Assembly: GCA_947449035.1 (NCBI GenBank)
Contig: CANFQC010000006.1
Coordinates: 20,991 to 84,990 of the forward strand
Direction: 5' to 3'
Length of the DNA stretch: 64,000 bases
Origin: Actinomycetota bacterium
GTDB taxonomy: Bacteria; Actinomycetota; Actinomycetes; S36-B12
Shown: positions 20,661 through 31,329 of the stretch, piece after piece
Numbering within the stretch: the first letter of the stretch is position 1
Layout of the letters: every line of letters begins with the position of its first letter
Program-made: the position numbers and the translations under genes
Notes under the pieces: model-generated
The model's database searches: none
Told to the model about the DNA's origin: nothing
Seen by the model: only the letters and a program-made list of their open reading frames with translations

Positions 20661-22292
20661 ATGAATCGGGCAGCGCGTCGTCTTTCGCGTCGGCGAATCG
20701 GCGGCCTGGCGGGCATGTCATTGGTCGCCACCACGGGGCTGCTCGGGGTCTATCTCGGCAACCCACGAATGCCGAGGGCCTACGCCGCCACGACCTGCAC
20801 CGTGACCACGTCAGCTGACAGTGGCGTCGGTTCACTGCGTCAAGCGCTCTTAGACCATGACGCGGTGGATAGTGACTGTTCGACCATCGACTTCGCTGCC
20901 GATATTTCCACAATCACGCTCTCATCGAATCTCCCGACGGTGACGGGTTCCTCATTGACCATCACTGGTCCCGGCTCCAGCGCGCTCACGGTCGACCTCA
21001 ACAGTAAGTCCGGAATTCGCATGAATAACTCCACAGCCGGTCAAACTCTGTCGATCAGCGGACTCATTCTTACCGGGGGCAATTCAGCTGGTTACTTGGG
21101 TGGTGCCGTGTATGCGCGCCACACTAATGTCACTATCTCGGATGTCTCCTTCACGAACAACACCAGTGGTGGCCTCAATGGCGGCGCCGTAGCTGTGTTT
21201 CACGGCCAACTTGATGTCACGAACTCGACCTTCACGTCCAACACAGGCGGCAATGGCGCGGCAACGTGGTCGAGTTATGGTGCGGTAAATATCACGGGCT
21301 CAACCTTCACGTCTAACACCAGTAGTGGCAGCGGCGGTGCTGTGTCGGTGACCGATGCTGGCCAAGTCAACATCGCAAGTTCTGCGTTCATTGGCAACTC
21401 TGCCCCGGGAGATTACAACAACGGTGGGGCGGTCGGTGTCTCTAGTAACGACGCGAATGTTTCACTCAATGTCTCATACTCAACCTTCTCCGGAAATCAC
21501 TGTGGCAGCGATGGTGGCGCGCTCTTTGTCAGCAACATGCCGGCTACCGTGACCAACAGCACGTTCGTGGGAAACTGGAATACCTATGGGCGTGCTCAAG
21601 GTGGTGCTATAGGCGCTCAGAATCTCACGGTAAACTTCACCACCTTTTATGGAAACAGCACCAACAACAGCAGTTATCCGGGGACCATTGATGCTTCCGA
21701 GACCTACACGCTGTCGAACTCGATTGTTCATCAGACCGATACCGGCCTTGCGCTCGGTGGCGGTGGCGGCAGTTCAGCAACATTTTCGTTCTTCAACAGT
21801 TCGAGTGCTCTGACGAACAACTCCGGTGCAGGCTTGATCTTCGCGGACACCCCGGGTGTGGCACCGCTGAATCTTGGTGCGCTGGCTGATAACGGCGGGT
21901 CGACGATGACGATGTTGCCGGGCGCGGGCAGCCCGGTGATTGGTGCAGCGAACCCGGCGTCGACGACTCCGGCACTTGACCAGCGTGGCTACACCCGCAG
22001 CAGTCCCTCGAGCATGGGTGCGGTGGAGTCCAATGGTGTGCGACCGGTGGCTGACACCTCCCAACTACCACCGTCATGGTTCCAAGCGACAATGCGTGCG
22101 TCTTCGACCGAGCCGTGCCCTTCTGGCAGTAATCCGAGCTGGGCAGCCTGGCCGAATCAAGGCACGGGTGGCTGGACCTGTGAGAAGACCACGTGGTGGG
22201 ATGTCAATAAGGGTGTAAGTGGCGGTTGGGTCACGACCCCTGGGCTGCGGTCACTGAAGCACCACGCACCGAAGGCCCACTTGCCGCGATAA
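20661..22292 (+). CDS. exported right-handed parallel beta-helix repeat protein (CSLREA/polymorphic-type)
   Basis: Arg-rich N-terminus plus hydrophobic segment ending RAYA-ATT; CTVTTSADSGVGSLRQAL; repeated STFTSNT/SAFIGNS/STFSGNH/STFVGNW units. ORF may begin at GTG 20622. Confidence 0.8.
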   Translation: MNRAARRLSRRRIGGLAGMSLVATTGLLGVYLGNPRMPRAYAATTCTVTTSADSGVGSLRQALLDHDAVDSDCSTIDFAADISTITLSSNLPTVTGSSLTITGPGSSALTVDLNSKSGIRMNNSTAGQTLSISGLILTGGNSAGYLGGAVYARHTNVTISDVSFTNNTSGGLNGGAVAVFHGQLDVTNSTFTSNTGGNGAATWSSYGAVNITGSTFTSNTSSGSGGAVSVTDAGQVNIASSAFIGNSAPGDYNNGGAVGVSSNDANVSLNVSYSTFSGNHCGSDGGALFVSNMPATVTNSTFVGNWNTYGRAQGGAIGAQNLTVNFTTFYGNSTNNSSYPGTIDASETYTLSNSIVHQTDTGLALGGGGGSSATFSFFNSSSALTNNSGAGLIFADTPGVAPLNLGALADNGGSTMTMLPGAGSPVIGAANPASTTPALDQRGYTRSSPSSMGAVESNGVRPVADTSQLPPSWFQATMRASSTEPCPSGSNPSWAAWPNQGTGGWTCEKTTWWDVNKGVSGGWVTTPGLRSLKHHAPKAHLPR

Positions 22293-22308
22293 CGGCTGCA
22301 GAAATTCT

Positions 22309-22337
22309 TGAGGCCCGACTCAAAGAGACGGGCCTCA
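22309..22337. terminator. putative intrinsic terminator between convergent genes
   Basis: TGAGGCCCG-actcaaagaga-CGGGCCTCA. Confidence 0.6.
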
Positions 22338-22355
22338 CGACGTGAGTGGTGGTGG

Positions 22356-23204
22356 CTACTTCGAGTAGTCGTAGAAACCGCGACCTGACTTACGGCCCAG
22401 CAGGCCCGCCTCGACGTGACGCTTGAGCAGTGCGGGTGGTGAGAACGAGTAGTCGAGGTGCTCGGCGTACAGGCTCTCGGCCACGAGCAGCAAGGTGTCG
22501 AGGCCGATCATGTCGGCGAGGGTCAGTGGGCCCATCGGCATTCCGCAGCCGTAGACCATGCCGGTGTCGATGTCTTCTTTGCTGGCCACGCCAATCTCCA
22601 GTGAGCGGATGGCGGAGAGCACGTAAGGCACGAAGATCGCGTTGACCAGGAAGCCGGAGCGGTCAGCGGCGTTGATGACGATCTTGCCCAGCTTGTTCTC
22701 GCCGAACTCGGCAGCCTTCTTGGCGTTCTCCGGGTCGGTGACCAAGCACGCGATGATCTCGACGAGCTTCATGACCGGCACTGGGTTGAAGAAGTGCATG
22801 CCGAGCACGCGCTCGGGGTGCGAGCTAGCTGCGGCGATCTGGGCGACGGGGATCGACGAAGTGTTCGTCGCGATGATCGTGGTGGGGGAGACGATGGCAT
22901 CGAGCTGGGCCATCAGCGCCGACTTATCCTCAATCGTCTCGCGAATAGCCTCGATCACGATCTCGCGATCGGCCAGGGCCGAGAGATCGGTCGTGAAGGT
23001 GATGCGACCCATGATGGCGTCGACCGACTCGCTCAGCTTGCCCGCAGACTCTGCCTTGGTCAGCGATGCGGTCATGCGCTCCTTCGCGCTGTCGAGCGCG
23101 GGGGCGATGGCGTCGACCACGATGACATCGCAGCCACCCTTTGCGCCAACTTCAGCAATACCGGAGCCCATCAGGCCGCAGCCGACTACACCAAGCTTGT
23201 TCAT
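22356..23204 (-). CDS. hbd: 3-hydroxybutyryl-CoA/3-hydroxyacyl-CoA dehydrogenase
   Basis: KLGVVGCGLMGSGIAEVGAKGGCDVIVVD; GMHFFNPVPVMKLVEI; C-terminal GRKSGRGFYDYSK. Confidence 0.93.
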   Translation of the reverse strand: MNKLGVVGCGLMGSGIAEVGAKGGCDVIVVDAIAPALDSAKERMTASLTKAESAGKLSESVDAIMGRITFTTDLSALADREIVIEAIRETIEDKSALMAQLDAIVSPTTIIATNTSSIPVAQIAAASSHPERVLGMHFFNPVPVMKLVEIIACLVTDPENAKKAAEFGENKLGKIVINAADRSGFLVNAIFVPYVLSAIRSLEIGVASKEDIDTGMVYGCGMPMGPLTLADMIGLDTLLLVAESLYAEHLDYSFSPPALLKRHVEAGLLGRKSGRGFYDYSK

Positions 23205-23244
23205 TGAGTTCCTCGTTCTGATTCGCAGGTGGTTGTTTCAGGGT

Positions 23245-23751
23245 CTAGAAGTCGCCGGCGTTCGCACGCAGGCTGCGCAGCACGCCGCGCAGTTGGTCGA
23301 CCTGGTTGTCGGTCACGCCGAGGTTCTCGAATACCTGGGCGTTCAGTGCTGTGGTCGCGGCAGCGGCCTGGGCGCGACCGACCTCGGTGATGGAGGCGAG
23401 GATCGCGCGACGATCAGTGGGATGCGGCACGCGCTCCACGAAGGCCTGGCTCTCGAGTCGATCGACCGCGCTGGTGACGCTGGTGGGATGAACCTGGAGC
23501 AGCGCGCCCATCTTGGTCATCGGCAGAGCCCCGCTGCGCGAGAAGCTCAGCAGCATGAGGATCTCGTAGCGGGCGAAGGTGAGATTGAGCGGACGGAGTA
23601 CCGAGTCGATGCGCTGCATCAGGATCTGCTGGGCGCGCACGAGCGAGGTCACTGCAGCCATGCCGTCAGCGGCGGATTCCCAACCGTGATCGACCCACTG
23701 GCGACGGGCCTCTTCGATGGGATCCGTGCTGAGCATCTTTCCGAGTGTCAT
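23245..23751 (-). CDS. MarR family transcriptional regulator
   Basis: LPMTKMGALLQVHPTSVTSAVDRLESQAFVERVPHPTDRRAILASIT. Confidence 0.92.
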   Translation of the reverse strand: MTLGKMLSTDPIEEARRQWVDHGWESAADGMAAVTSLVRAQQILMQRIDSVLRPLNLTFARYEILMLLSFSRSGALPMTKMGALLQVHPTSVTSAVDRLESQAFVERVPHPTDRRAILASITEVGRAQAAAATTALNAQVFENLGVTDNQVDQLRGVLRSLRANAGDF

Positions 23752-23763
23752 CTCGTGATCTCC

Positions 23764-26700
23764 CTAGACGTTCCGACGGTACTGGCCACCGACCTCGAAG
23801 AACGCTGAGGTGATCTGCCCGAGTGAACATACCCGCACGGCGTCCATGAGTGCGGCAAAAGTGTTGCCGCCGCTGGCTGCCGTGGCCTTCAGGTGCGCGA
23901 GAGCTGCCTCGGACTCACCCTGGTGGGTGGCCTGGAAGGCGCGCACGCGTGCGACCTGTGACTCCTTCTCCTCCTCGCTGGCGCGAGCCAGTTCGAGCTC
24001 GCCCATTTCGGCGGGGTTCGGATTGAGGAAGGTGTTGACGCCGATGATCGGAAGTGACCCATCGTGCTTCTTGTGCTCGTAGAGCATTGATTCGTCCTGA
24101 ATGCGACCGCGCTGGTAGCCGGTCTCCATCGCACCGAGAACGCCGCCGCGATCAGCGATGCGGTCGAACTCGAGCAGCACGGCCTCTTCGACGAGGTCGG
24201 TGAGCTCATCGACGATGTACGAACCCTGGAGCGGGTTCTCGTTCTTGGTCAGGCCCCACTCCTGATCGATGATCATCTGGATCGCGAGGGCGCGGCGCAC
24301 TGACTGCGCACTCGGGGTCGTGATCGCTTCGTCGTAAGCATTCGTGTGGAGCGAGTTGCAGTTGTCGTTGATCGCGCACAGCGCCTGCAGCGTGGTGCGG
24401 ATGTCGTTGAAGTCCATCTCCTGGGCGTGAAGTGAACGGCCCGAAGTCTGAATGTGGTACTTCAGCTTCTGGCTGCGGTCATCGGCGCCGTAACGATCGC
24501 GCAGGGCGATGGCCCAGATGCGACGGGCCACGCGGCCGAGCACGGTGTATTCAGCATCGATGCCGTTGCTGAAGAAGAACGAGAAGTTCGGCGCGAAGTC
24601 GTCGATCTTCATGCCGCGTGCGAGGTAGGCCTCGACGTAGGTGAAGCCGTTGGCCAACGTGAACGCGAGCTGCGAGATGGGGTTCGCTCCGGCCTCGGCA
24701 ATGTGGTAGCCCGAGATCGAGACCGAGTAGAAGTTGCGCACCTTGTTGTCGATGAACCAGCTCTGCACATCGCCCATGCAGCGAAGGGCGAACTCGGTGG
24801 AGAAGATGCAGGTGTTCTGCCCCTGATCCTCCTTGAGGATGTCGGCCTGCACGGTGCCGCGCACGTTGGCGAGTACCCAAGCTTGCAGGGTTGCGTACTC
24901 GTCGGCATTGGGCTCGCGGCCATGCTGATCACGGAAGCCGTCGACTCGCTGATCGATCGCGGTGTTCAGGAACATCGCGAGGATCGCCGGGGCGGGGCCA
25001 TTGATGGTCATCGAGACTGAGGTGGTCGGATCGCAGAGATCGAAGCCGGCGTAAAGCGCCTTCATGTCATCGAGGGTTGCGATCGAAACACCGGAGGTGC
25101 CGACCTTGCCGTAGATGTCGGGGCGCTCTTCGGGATCGCGGCCATACAGCGTGACGGAGTCAAAGGCGGTCGATAGACGCGTGGCCGGCTGGCCGGATGC
25201 CAGCAGGTGGAAGCGACGGTTGGTGCGGAACGGATCGCCCTCGCCGGCGAACATGCGAGCAGGGGCCTCGCCCTCGCGCTTGAAGGGGAACACGCCTGCG
25301 GTGTACGGGAACGAACCCGGCAGGTTCTCCTCGCGCAGGAAGGTGACCTGGTCGCCTGCGTCATTAGTGCGCGGCAGGGCCACGCGCGGGATCCGATTGC
25401 CTGACAGGGTCTGGCGCCACAGGGCGTTGCGCATTTCCTTGTCGCGGATCTTCACGACGAGTTCTTCCTCGCGGTACGCCTCGCGCATGGCGGGCCATTC
25501 ATCAAGCATGGCCTTGACGGTGGGGAGGAGCTCGGACTGCTGCTTGGCGATCAGTGCGTCGATCTCGCCCGTGCCCGAACCGCTCTCAGCGAGAAGTGCG
25601 CGTGCGGTCTCGAGATGCTGCACCCTGCTCGCCACCTGCGCCTGCGACGCGGTGGTGGAGTGGTATCTACGAATGGTCTCGGCAATGTCAGAGAGGTAGC
25701 GCGTGCGAGCCGGCGGCACGACAGTCGTGAGACCGGTGGGCTGCTTGCCCTCGACGAACGGGAGCTGGCCCTCGTTCACCTTCAAGCCGCGCTCGACCAG
25801 TGCTTCCTTGAGGTATTGGTAAAGGGCGGTGACGCCGTCGTCGTTGAAACGTGCGGCGGAGGTACCGAAGACCGGCATGTCCTCCCAGGAGGATCCGAAG
25901 GCCTCGCGGTTGCGCACCATCTGGCGACCAACATCACGCAGGGCATCCTCGGCACCGCGACGCTCGAACTTGTTGATGGCTACTGCGTCGGCGAAGTCGA
26001 GCATGTCGATCTTCTCGAGCTGCGAAGCAGCGCCGAACTCCGGAGTCATGACGTACAGCGAGGTGTCGACGAAGGGGACGATGCCGGCGTCGCCCTGGCC
26101 GATGCCGGGGGTCTCGACGATGACGAGATCGTGAGTCGCACGTGCGGCATTGATGACATCTGCGAGGTTCTCGGGGATCTCGGAACCGGCCTTGCGTGTT
26201 GCCAGGGAACGGAAGTAGACCGAGCCGAGATCAACGGAGTTCATGCGGATGCGGTCACCGAGAAGTGCGCCGCCGCCCTTGCGACGGGTCGGATCTACGG
26301 CGATCACTGCGATGCGCAGCTTGCCTTCCTGATCAAGGCGGAAGCGGCGCAGAAGTTCATCAGTCAGGGTCGACTTGCCGGAACCACCGGTGCCGGTGAT
26401 GCCGAGAACAGGAGTGTTGCTGCGCACTGCTGCATCGTGGATCGCGGTGCGGAACTCTTCAGTTGCGGCACCTTCCTCGAGTGCAGTAATCGCACGTGCG
26501 AGTGCGGGCTCACTGCCGGCCAGAACGGCGTCGAGTGCGGGGAGTTCGTGGGCGAGATCGACATCGCACTCGTCCATCATTTCCGTGATCATGCCGACGA
26601 GGCCGAGGCGTTGGCCGTCCTCAGGGGAGAAGATGCGGATGCCGCGGCTGGCGAGCATGGCGATCTCTTCGGGAACGATGACGCCACCGCCACCGCCGTA

Positions 26701-26985
26701 GATCTTGACGTGATCGGCACCTTGGGCGTTGAGCAGTTCGCGCAGGTAACTGAAGTACTCGACGTGACCGCCCTGGTACGAGGAGATCGCGACACCTTGA
26801 ACGTCTTCTTGGATCACCGCGCGCACGACTTGGTCGACGCTGCGGTCATGGCCGAGGTGGATGACCTCTGCGCCCTGCGACTGCAGGATGCGACGCATGA
26901 TGTTGATCGAGGCGTCATGGCCATCGAAGAGAGAGGCCGCCGTCACGAATCTGACGGGGTTCTTCGTGCCGGCTTCGTTACTCAC
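23764..26985 (-). CDS. icmF: fused isobutyryl-CoA mutase IcmF (B12-binding + MeaI-type GTPase + mutase)
   Basis: B12 motif DGHDAS near N-terminus; GITGTGGSGKSTLTDELLRR and AVDPTRRKGGGALLGDRIRM GTPase; C-terminal acyl-CoA mutase barrel (FSVSISGYHIAEAGANPI-type); 1073 aa. Confidence 0.93.
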   Translation of the reverse strand: MSNEAGTKNPVRFVTAASLFDGHDASINIMRRILQSQGAEVIHLGHDRSVDQVVRAVIQEDVQGVAISSYQGGHVEYFSYLRELLNAQGADHVKIYGGGGGVIVPEEIAMLASRGIRIFSPEDGQRLGLVGMITEMMDECDVDLAHELPALDAVLAGSEPALARAITALEEGAATEEFRTAIHDAAVRSNTPVLGITGTGGSGKSTLTDELLRRFRLDQEGKLRIAVIAVDPTRRKGGGALLGDRIRMNSVDLGSVYFRSLATRKAGSEIPENLADVINAARATHDLVIVETPGIGQGDAGIVPFVDTSLYVMTPEFGAASQLEKIDMLDFADAVAINKFERRGAEDALRDVGRQMVRNREAFGSSWEDMPVFGTSAARFNDDGVTALYQYLKEALVERGLKVNEGQLPFVEGKQPTGLTTVVPPARTRYLSDIAETIRRYHSTTASQAQVASRVQHLETARALLAESGSGTGEIDALIAKQQSELLPTVKAMLDEWPAMREAYREEELVVKIRDKEMRNALWRQTLSGNRIPRVALPRTNDAGDQVTFLREENLPGSFPYTAGVFPFKREGEAPARMFAGEGDPFRTNRRFHLLASGQPATRLSTAFDSVTLYGRDPEERPDIYGKVGTSGVSIATLDDMKALYAGFDLCDPTTSVSMTINGPAPAILAMFLNTAIDQRVDGFRDQHGREPNADEYATLQAWVLANVRGTVQADILKEDQGQNTCIFSTEFALRCMGDVQSWFIDNKVRNFYSVSISGYHIAEAGANPISQLAFTLANGFTYVEAYLARGMKIDDFAPNFSFFFSNGIDAEYTVLGRVARRIWAIALRDRYGADDRSQKLKYHIQTSGRSLHAQEMDFNDIRTTLQALCAINDNCNSLHTNAYDEAITTPSAQSVRRALAIQMIIDQEWGLTKNENPLQGSYIVDELTDLVEEAVLLEFDRIADRGGVLGAMETGYQRGRIQDESMLYEHKKHDGSLPIIGVNTFLNPNPAEMGELELARASEEEKESQVARVRAFQATHQGESEAALAHLKATAASGGNTFAALMDAVRVCSLGQITSAFFEVGGQYRRNV

Positions 26986-27008
26986 ACGTGCTCCATCCAG
27001 TTACTTAC

Positions 27009-27025
27009 GTCCACATATTGTGGAC
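27009..27025. promoter_or_regulatory. perfect palindrome upstream of icmF
   Basis: GTCCACA-TAT-TGTGGAC, 24 nt upstream of the icmF start. Confidence 0.55.
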
Positions 27026-27048
27026 AGCAAATAATAGGACGTCAATGC

Positions 27049-27073
27049 TTTTAGGGCGAGACGTGTCCTAAAA
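27049..27073. repeat. inverted repeat between tetR and icmF
   Basis: TTTTAGG-gcgagacgtgt-CCTAAAA. Confidence 0.5.
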
Positions 27074-27087
27074 CGGATAAAAAGTAC

Positions 27088-27687
27088 TTATCGGACGAGG
27101 TGTTCGGCCAGAGCAGCCGCATTGGCACGAAAGCGCATCGGCCCGAGGGTCCGGTAGCTCGGGTCGAGTTCGAGCCTGGCTCGAGCCACTGATTCAAGGA
27201 GGGCGATCAGGGCGAAGCCCGCCACGGCGATCTCGACCTTGTCCTTGGCCGGGCTCATCACGGTGAAGGCCTTGGTCGCCTTCTTGGTGAGGTCATCGCG
27301 GGTGCGCTTGCGCACTGCCTCGCAGGTGCTGGTCGCACCGATGGAGGTCACGAAGTAGACCGTGGCCGCGCGCTCGCGCTCATCGACCCAGGTCAGCACC
27401 GTGTCCATGAAATCGGCCAACTGGCCAGGGGAATCCAGATCAGCGAGAAGGTCGCTGATGGTGGTGCCCCAGTCGCTAGCGAAGGCTGTCACGATCTCGT
27501 CGAGGATCTCGTCCTTGGAGGAGAAGTGGTAGTAAAACGCGGCCGGGGTCATGCTTGCCTGGGCGGCTATATCGGACACCGCGATCTCGTCGGGCGGCTG
27601 AACGGCGAGCAATTCGATCGCGGCGGCGAGAATCTCGTGGCGCCGTGAAGGCCGGTTGGCCGGCCGCGCTGTCCGTGGAGTGGGCAT
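27088..27687 (-). CDS. TetR/AcrR family regulator upstream of icmF
   Basis: AVSDIAAQASMTPAAFYYHFSSKDEILDEIVTAF; start at MPTPRTARPANRPSRR (27687), not the far upstream ORF start. Confidence 0.88.
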   Translation of the reverse strand: MPTPRTARPANRPSRRHEILAAAIELLAVQPPDEIAVSDIAAQASMTPAAFYYHFSSKDEILDEIVTAFASDWGTTISDLLADLDSPGQLADFMDTVLTWVDERERAATVYFVTSIGATSTCEAVRKRTRDDLTKKATKAFTVMSPAKDKVEIAVAGFALIALLESVARARLELDPSYRTLGPMRFRANAAALAEHLVR

Positions 27688-27759
27688 GATTCTGGAGTCT
27701 TTCACAGGAAAGTCCCCTTTTGGACGGATATTCCACGGCACCGAGTCGATAATGGCCGT

Positions 27760-28434
27760 GTGGCCAGCACTCCGATCGACGAGCTCGACGGCGATGCCGA
27801 GCGCTCGCGGCCGGCACATCGTCCGTCGAGGCGTGCGGAGATCGTCAACGGCGCTATCACCGTCTTCTCGCGCCTGACCTATGCCGAAGCGACCGTTGAA
27901 GACGTGGCAGCCGAATGCGGAGTCGCTCCCACTGCTGTCTACTACCACTTCGGCGGCAAGGAAGAACTCTTCGATCAGGCCTTCCAGTCCTGCCTCGAGG
28001 GGTTCAGTGCGGCCTTCGAGCACATTCGCAGCAACGCCGACCAGCTCAATGACAAGGTGCTGCGCGAGGTGATCTATGCCGGATGGGCATGGTGGCGCAC
28101 GCATCCGGTCGAGTCCAGGTTCTTGATGTTGCACCTCGGTGGCGCAACTCCCCAGTCACGTCGCACCTATGAGGCCTGGCAGGAGCGTCACGCTCAACGC
28201 GCCTTCGATTACCTGCCTGACAGTGAGCGTCCTCCGCGCAGCTCGCGTAAGGCGCGAGAGCAGTACGCCGCCAAGCTGATGGCGTACAACTTCATGACTC
28301 AGATGCTGACCACTGCGCAGAGCGCATGGCTTGACGGTTCACTGAGCCGCCTGCCCGTGGCGAAGGTCGAGGTTGCCATGGCTGACATCCTCGTACCGGT
28401 CATGATGGGAAGCGAACTTCCCGACCGCGCTTGA
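27760..28434 (+). CDS. TetR/AcrR family regulator (divergent from 27088-27687)
   Basis: [38 protein letters not shown] start. Confidence 0.9.
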   Translation: MASTPIDELDGDAERSRPAHRPSRRAEIVNGAITVFSRLTYAEATVEDVAAECGVAPTAVYYHFGGKEELFDQAFQSCLEGFSAAFEHIRSNADQLNDKVLREVIYAGWAWWRTHPVESRFLMLHLGGATPQSRRTYEAWQERHAQRAFDYLPDSERPPRSSRKAREQYAAKLMAYNFMTQMLTTAQSAWLDGSLSRLPVAKVEVAMADILVPVMMGSELPDRA

Positions 28435-29626
28435 GTTCCCACTGCGCGATTGAGCGCAGATGCACTTCGTCAGGGCCGTCAAAGATGCGCAGTGCGCGAT
28501 GCCAGCCGTACATGCGTGCCAGCACAATGTCATCGCTGATGCCCAGCCCGCCGTGAGCCTGAATCGCACGATCGATCACGTTGCAGGCCACGCGCGGGGC
28601 AATCACCTTGATGGCAGCGATTTCAGTCTTCGCGTACTTGGCATTGCCTTGATCGATCATCCAGGCAGCCTTTAAGCAGAGCAGGCGTGCCTGCTCGATC
28701 TCGATGCGGTTGTCGGCGAGATCGCGCTGAATCGTGCCCTGCTCGGCAAGGGGCTTGCCGAAGGCAACGCGGCTCTTGACGCGCTCGACCATCATCGCGT
28801 GGGCGCGCTCGGCGGCACCGAGTGCGCGCATGCAGTGATGGATACGGCCGGGGCCGAGGCGTGCCTGGGCGATCATGAAGCCATCGCCCTCGGAAGCCAG
28901 GACGTTCGTGACCGGAACCCGCACGTCCTTGAACTCGATCCAGGCGTGACCATGCTGATCCTGGCGGCCCATGACCGGCATCGAACGAGTGATCTCGAGA
29001 CCCGGAGTGTTGCGGGGCACGAGCACCATTGACTGCTGGCGGTGCACCTCGGCGGTGGGGTCGGTCTTGCCCATCACAATGAAGATCTCGCAGCGCGGGT
29101 CGTTGGCGCCGCTGATCCACCACTTGGTTCCGTTGATGACGTACTCATCGCCATCGCGGGTGATCGAGCACTCAACGTTCGTGGCATCGCTACTGGCGAC
29201 GTAAGGCTCTGTCATGGCGAAGGCCGAGCGGATGGTGCCGTCGAACAGCGGATCAAGCCAGCGCTTCTTCTGCTCCTCGGTACCGAAGCGGAAGAGTGTC
29301 TCCATGTTTCCGCTGTCGGGTGCCTGGCAGTTGATGGCCTCGGGAAGTAGATCCATGCTCCAGCCCGAGATCTCGGCGAGCGAGGCGTAGTCGACATTGG
29401 TCAGGCCGCTGACCTCGGGAAGGAACAGGTTCCACAGCCCACGCTTGCGTGCATCGACCTTGAGTTCCTCGACGATCGGGGGGAGGACGTGCAGGCGGGG
29501 ATCACCAGGGCCGACCTCGGCGCGCAGGTCGTAGTACTCGGCCTCGGCAGGCAGCACGCGGGTGTTCAGGAAGTCCCACATGCTCTCGGAGAGTTCCTTG
29601 GCCTTGGGGCTGAGCTCGAAATCCAT
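28400..29626 (-). CDS. acyl-CoA dehydrogenase
   Basis: [55 protein letters not shown]; start [12 protein letters not shown] at 29626. Confidence 0.92.
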   Translation of the reverse strand: MDFELSPKAKELSESMWDFLNTRVLPAEAEYYDLRAEVGPGDPRLHVLPPIVEELKVDARKRGLWNLFLPEVSGLTNVDYASLAEISGWSMDLLPEAINCQAPDSGNMETLFRFGTEEQKKRWLDPLFDGTIRSAFAMTEPYVASSDATNVECSITRDGDEYVINGTKWWISGANDPRCEIFIVMGKTDPTAEVHRQQSMVLVPRNTPGLEITRSMPVMGRQDQHGHAWIEFKDVRVPVTNVLASEGDGFMIAQARLGPGRIHHCMRALGAAERAHAMMVERVKSRVAFGKPLAEQGTIQRDLADNRIEIEQARLLCLKAAWMIDQGNAKYAKTEIAAIKVIAPRVACNVIDRAIQAHGGLGISDDIVLARMYGWHRALRIFDGPDEVHLRSIAQWELKRGREVRFPS

Positions 29627-29754
29627 GATGCTCCGTATCGCGCTAGAGACGAGATGTGGTTTCTTGAGTCTGACTCTACTAAGACAGAGTATCCTCCGCA
29701 CGACTGCTGTGTCAGGCCCTGAGCCTGGCCGAGACACCTGCCCGAAGGAACCAC

Positions 29755-31320
29755 ATGCCTGCGCTGCCCCTTGGTCCCATCGCCGATCGTGCGCGCACGA
29801 CTCCCGATGAACTCGCACTCGTCGACTCGGTCTCGAGTCGCACCTGGGCGCAGGTGGCCGCGGAGCTCGCCATCGCATCCACCGCAATGCTCGAGGCGGC
29901 GCCCGAAGCACAGCAGCGGTGGGGCGTACTCGGCGACAACACCCTCCACACGATCCTCGGGCACGCCGCAGGCCTGATGGCCGGCGTCGGCACCGTCGCT
30001 GTCTCGCGGCAGTTGACCCTCCGCGAACTCGCCGATCAGATCGACGATGCTCACATGACCGGTCTGATCACAGGCCCTGGCGGAGCTGCGGCATCAATGG
30101 AGGCACTCGAGCAGGGCCTCGTGAAGGTCGTCGTCCTCCATTCCACGGCCAAGCCGACCACTGTCCCTGATGGCCTGGTGATGTGGGAGGACTGGATTGC
30201 CTCGCACTCCGCACTGGCTGAATTCCCGGAGCGCCCAGCTAGCCCGGTGATGGTCTACACCTCCGGTACCACCGGACGTGCTCGCGGAACCGCCACGCGT
30301 TGGGTGCTCGCACCGTGCAGCACGAGCGGCGAATACCTCGTCAAGCTGCGCGAACGTGCCCAATTCCCCGCCGGCCCGCATATCGTCGTCGGCCCACTCC
30401 AGCACAACGGCCCGCTCGCCGCGGTGCGGCACTTCTTGCTTGGCGAAACCGTCATCGTCCTCGGCAAGTTCGAGGGCGAGGAAGTCCTGCGCCTCATTCA
30501 GGATTACGGCGTGACCTCGTCGGTCATGGTGCCCACGCACTTCCAGCGCCTTCTCGCCGTCGATCCTGACGTGCGTGCTGAGTACGACCACAGCTCACTC
30601 GCCTTTATCGCGCACACTGGTTCGGCCTGCCCGGCAGACGTCAAGCGCGCGATGATCGACTGGTGGGGCCCCGTCTTCACCGAGTCCTACGGCGGCAGCG
30701 AGTCGGGCACCTTGTGCCGCATCAACTCCACTGACTGGCTGCAGCATCCAGGATCGGTCGGCCGCACGATTGATCCCTATGTCATTCATGTATTCGATGA
30801 GCAGGGCAATGACCTGCCGGCGAATGAGACCGGCCTGCTCGCGTTCGAGGCACCTGAGGGATACGGCATCACGTATCACCAGGATCCGGAGAAGACTGCG
30901 AAGGCCTACGTGAAGCCGGGCATCTTCACCCTCGGCGACATGGGACATGTTGATGAGAACGGCTTCATCTTCATCACTGATCGAGTCTCCGACATGGTGG
31001 TCTCCGGTGGCGTGAACCTGTACCCGTCCGAAAGCGAGAACGTGCTACGGGAGTACCCAGGGGTCGCCGACATTGCGGTCATCGGCATCCCGCACACCGA
31101 CCTCGGTGAGCAACTGCTCGCTCTCGTCGTTGCGAGTGATCCGCTGTACCCGCCGACGGCGAGTGAGCTCGAGAATTTCTGCCGCGATCGCCTCGCTAGC
31201 TACAAGATTCCGCGTAAGTTCGAACTCGTGGCAGAACTGCCGCGCAATGAGATGCAGAAGATCGACAAGAAGTCACTACGTAAGCCGTACTGGGATTCCG
31301 ATCGCACGATCGGTGGATAG
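29755..31320 (+). CDS. AMP-binding acyl-CoA synthetase/ligase
   Basis: [75 protein letters not shown]. Confidence 0.93.
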   Translation: MPALPLGPIADRARTTPDELALVDSVSSRTWAQVAAELAIASTAMLEAAPEAQQRWGVLGDNTLHTILGHAAGLMAGVGTVAVSRQLTLRELADQIDDAHMTGLITGPGGAAASMEALEQGLVKVVVLHSTAKPTTVPDGLVMWEDWIASHSALAEFPERPASPVMVYTSGTTGRARGTATRWVLAPCSTSGEYLVKLRERAQFPAGPHIVVGPLQHNGPLAAVRHFLLGETVIVLGKFEGEEVLRLIQDYGVTSSVMVPTHFQRLLAVDPDVRAEYDHSSLAFIAHTGSACPADVKRAMIDWWGPVFTESYGGSESGTLCRINSTDWLQHPGSVGRTIDPYVIHVFDEQGNDLPANETGLLAFEAPEGYGITYHQDPEKTAKAYVKPGIFTLGDMGHVDENGFIFITDRVSDMVVSGGVNLYPSESENVLREYPGVADIAVIGIPHTDLGEQLLALVVASDPLYPPTASELENFCRDRLASYKIPRKFELVAELPRNEMQKIDKKSLRKPYWDSDRTIGG

Positions 31321-31329
31321 GGGAGAGTC

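Noticed and set aside
21120-21700. Short repeated units resembling a direct-repeat array
   Set aside because: Repeats are degenerate at nucleotide level and follow codon phase of beta-helix rungs (STFTSNT-type); not CRISPR or satellite DNA.
22642-23808. 388-aa ORF on the plus strand
   Set aside because: Runs antisense across hbd and marR, both well supported.
25615-27054. 479-aa ORF on the plus strand
   Set aside because: Antisense to icmF, no recognisable motifs; shadow ORF.
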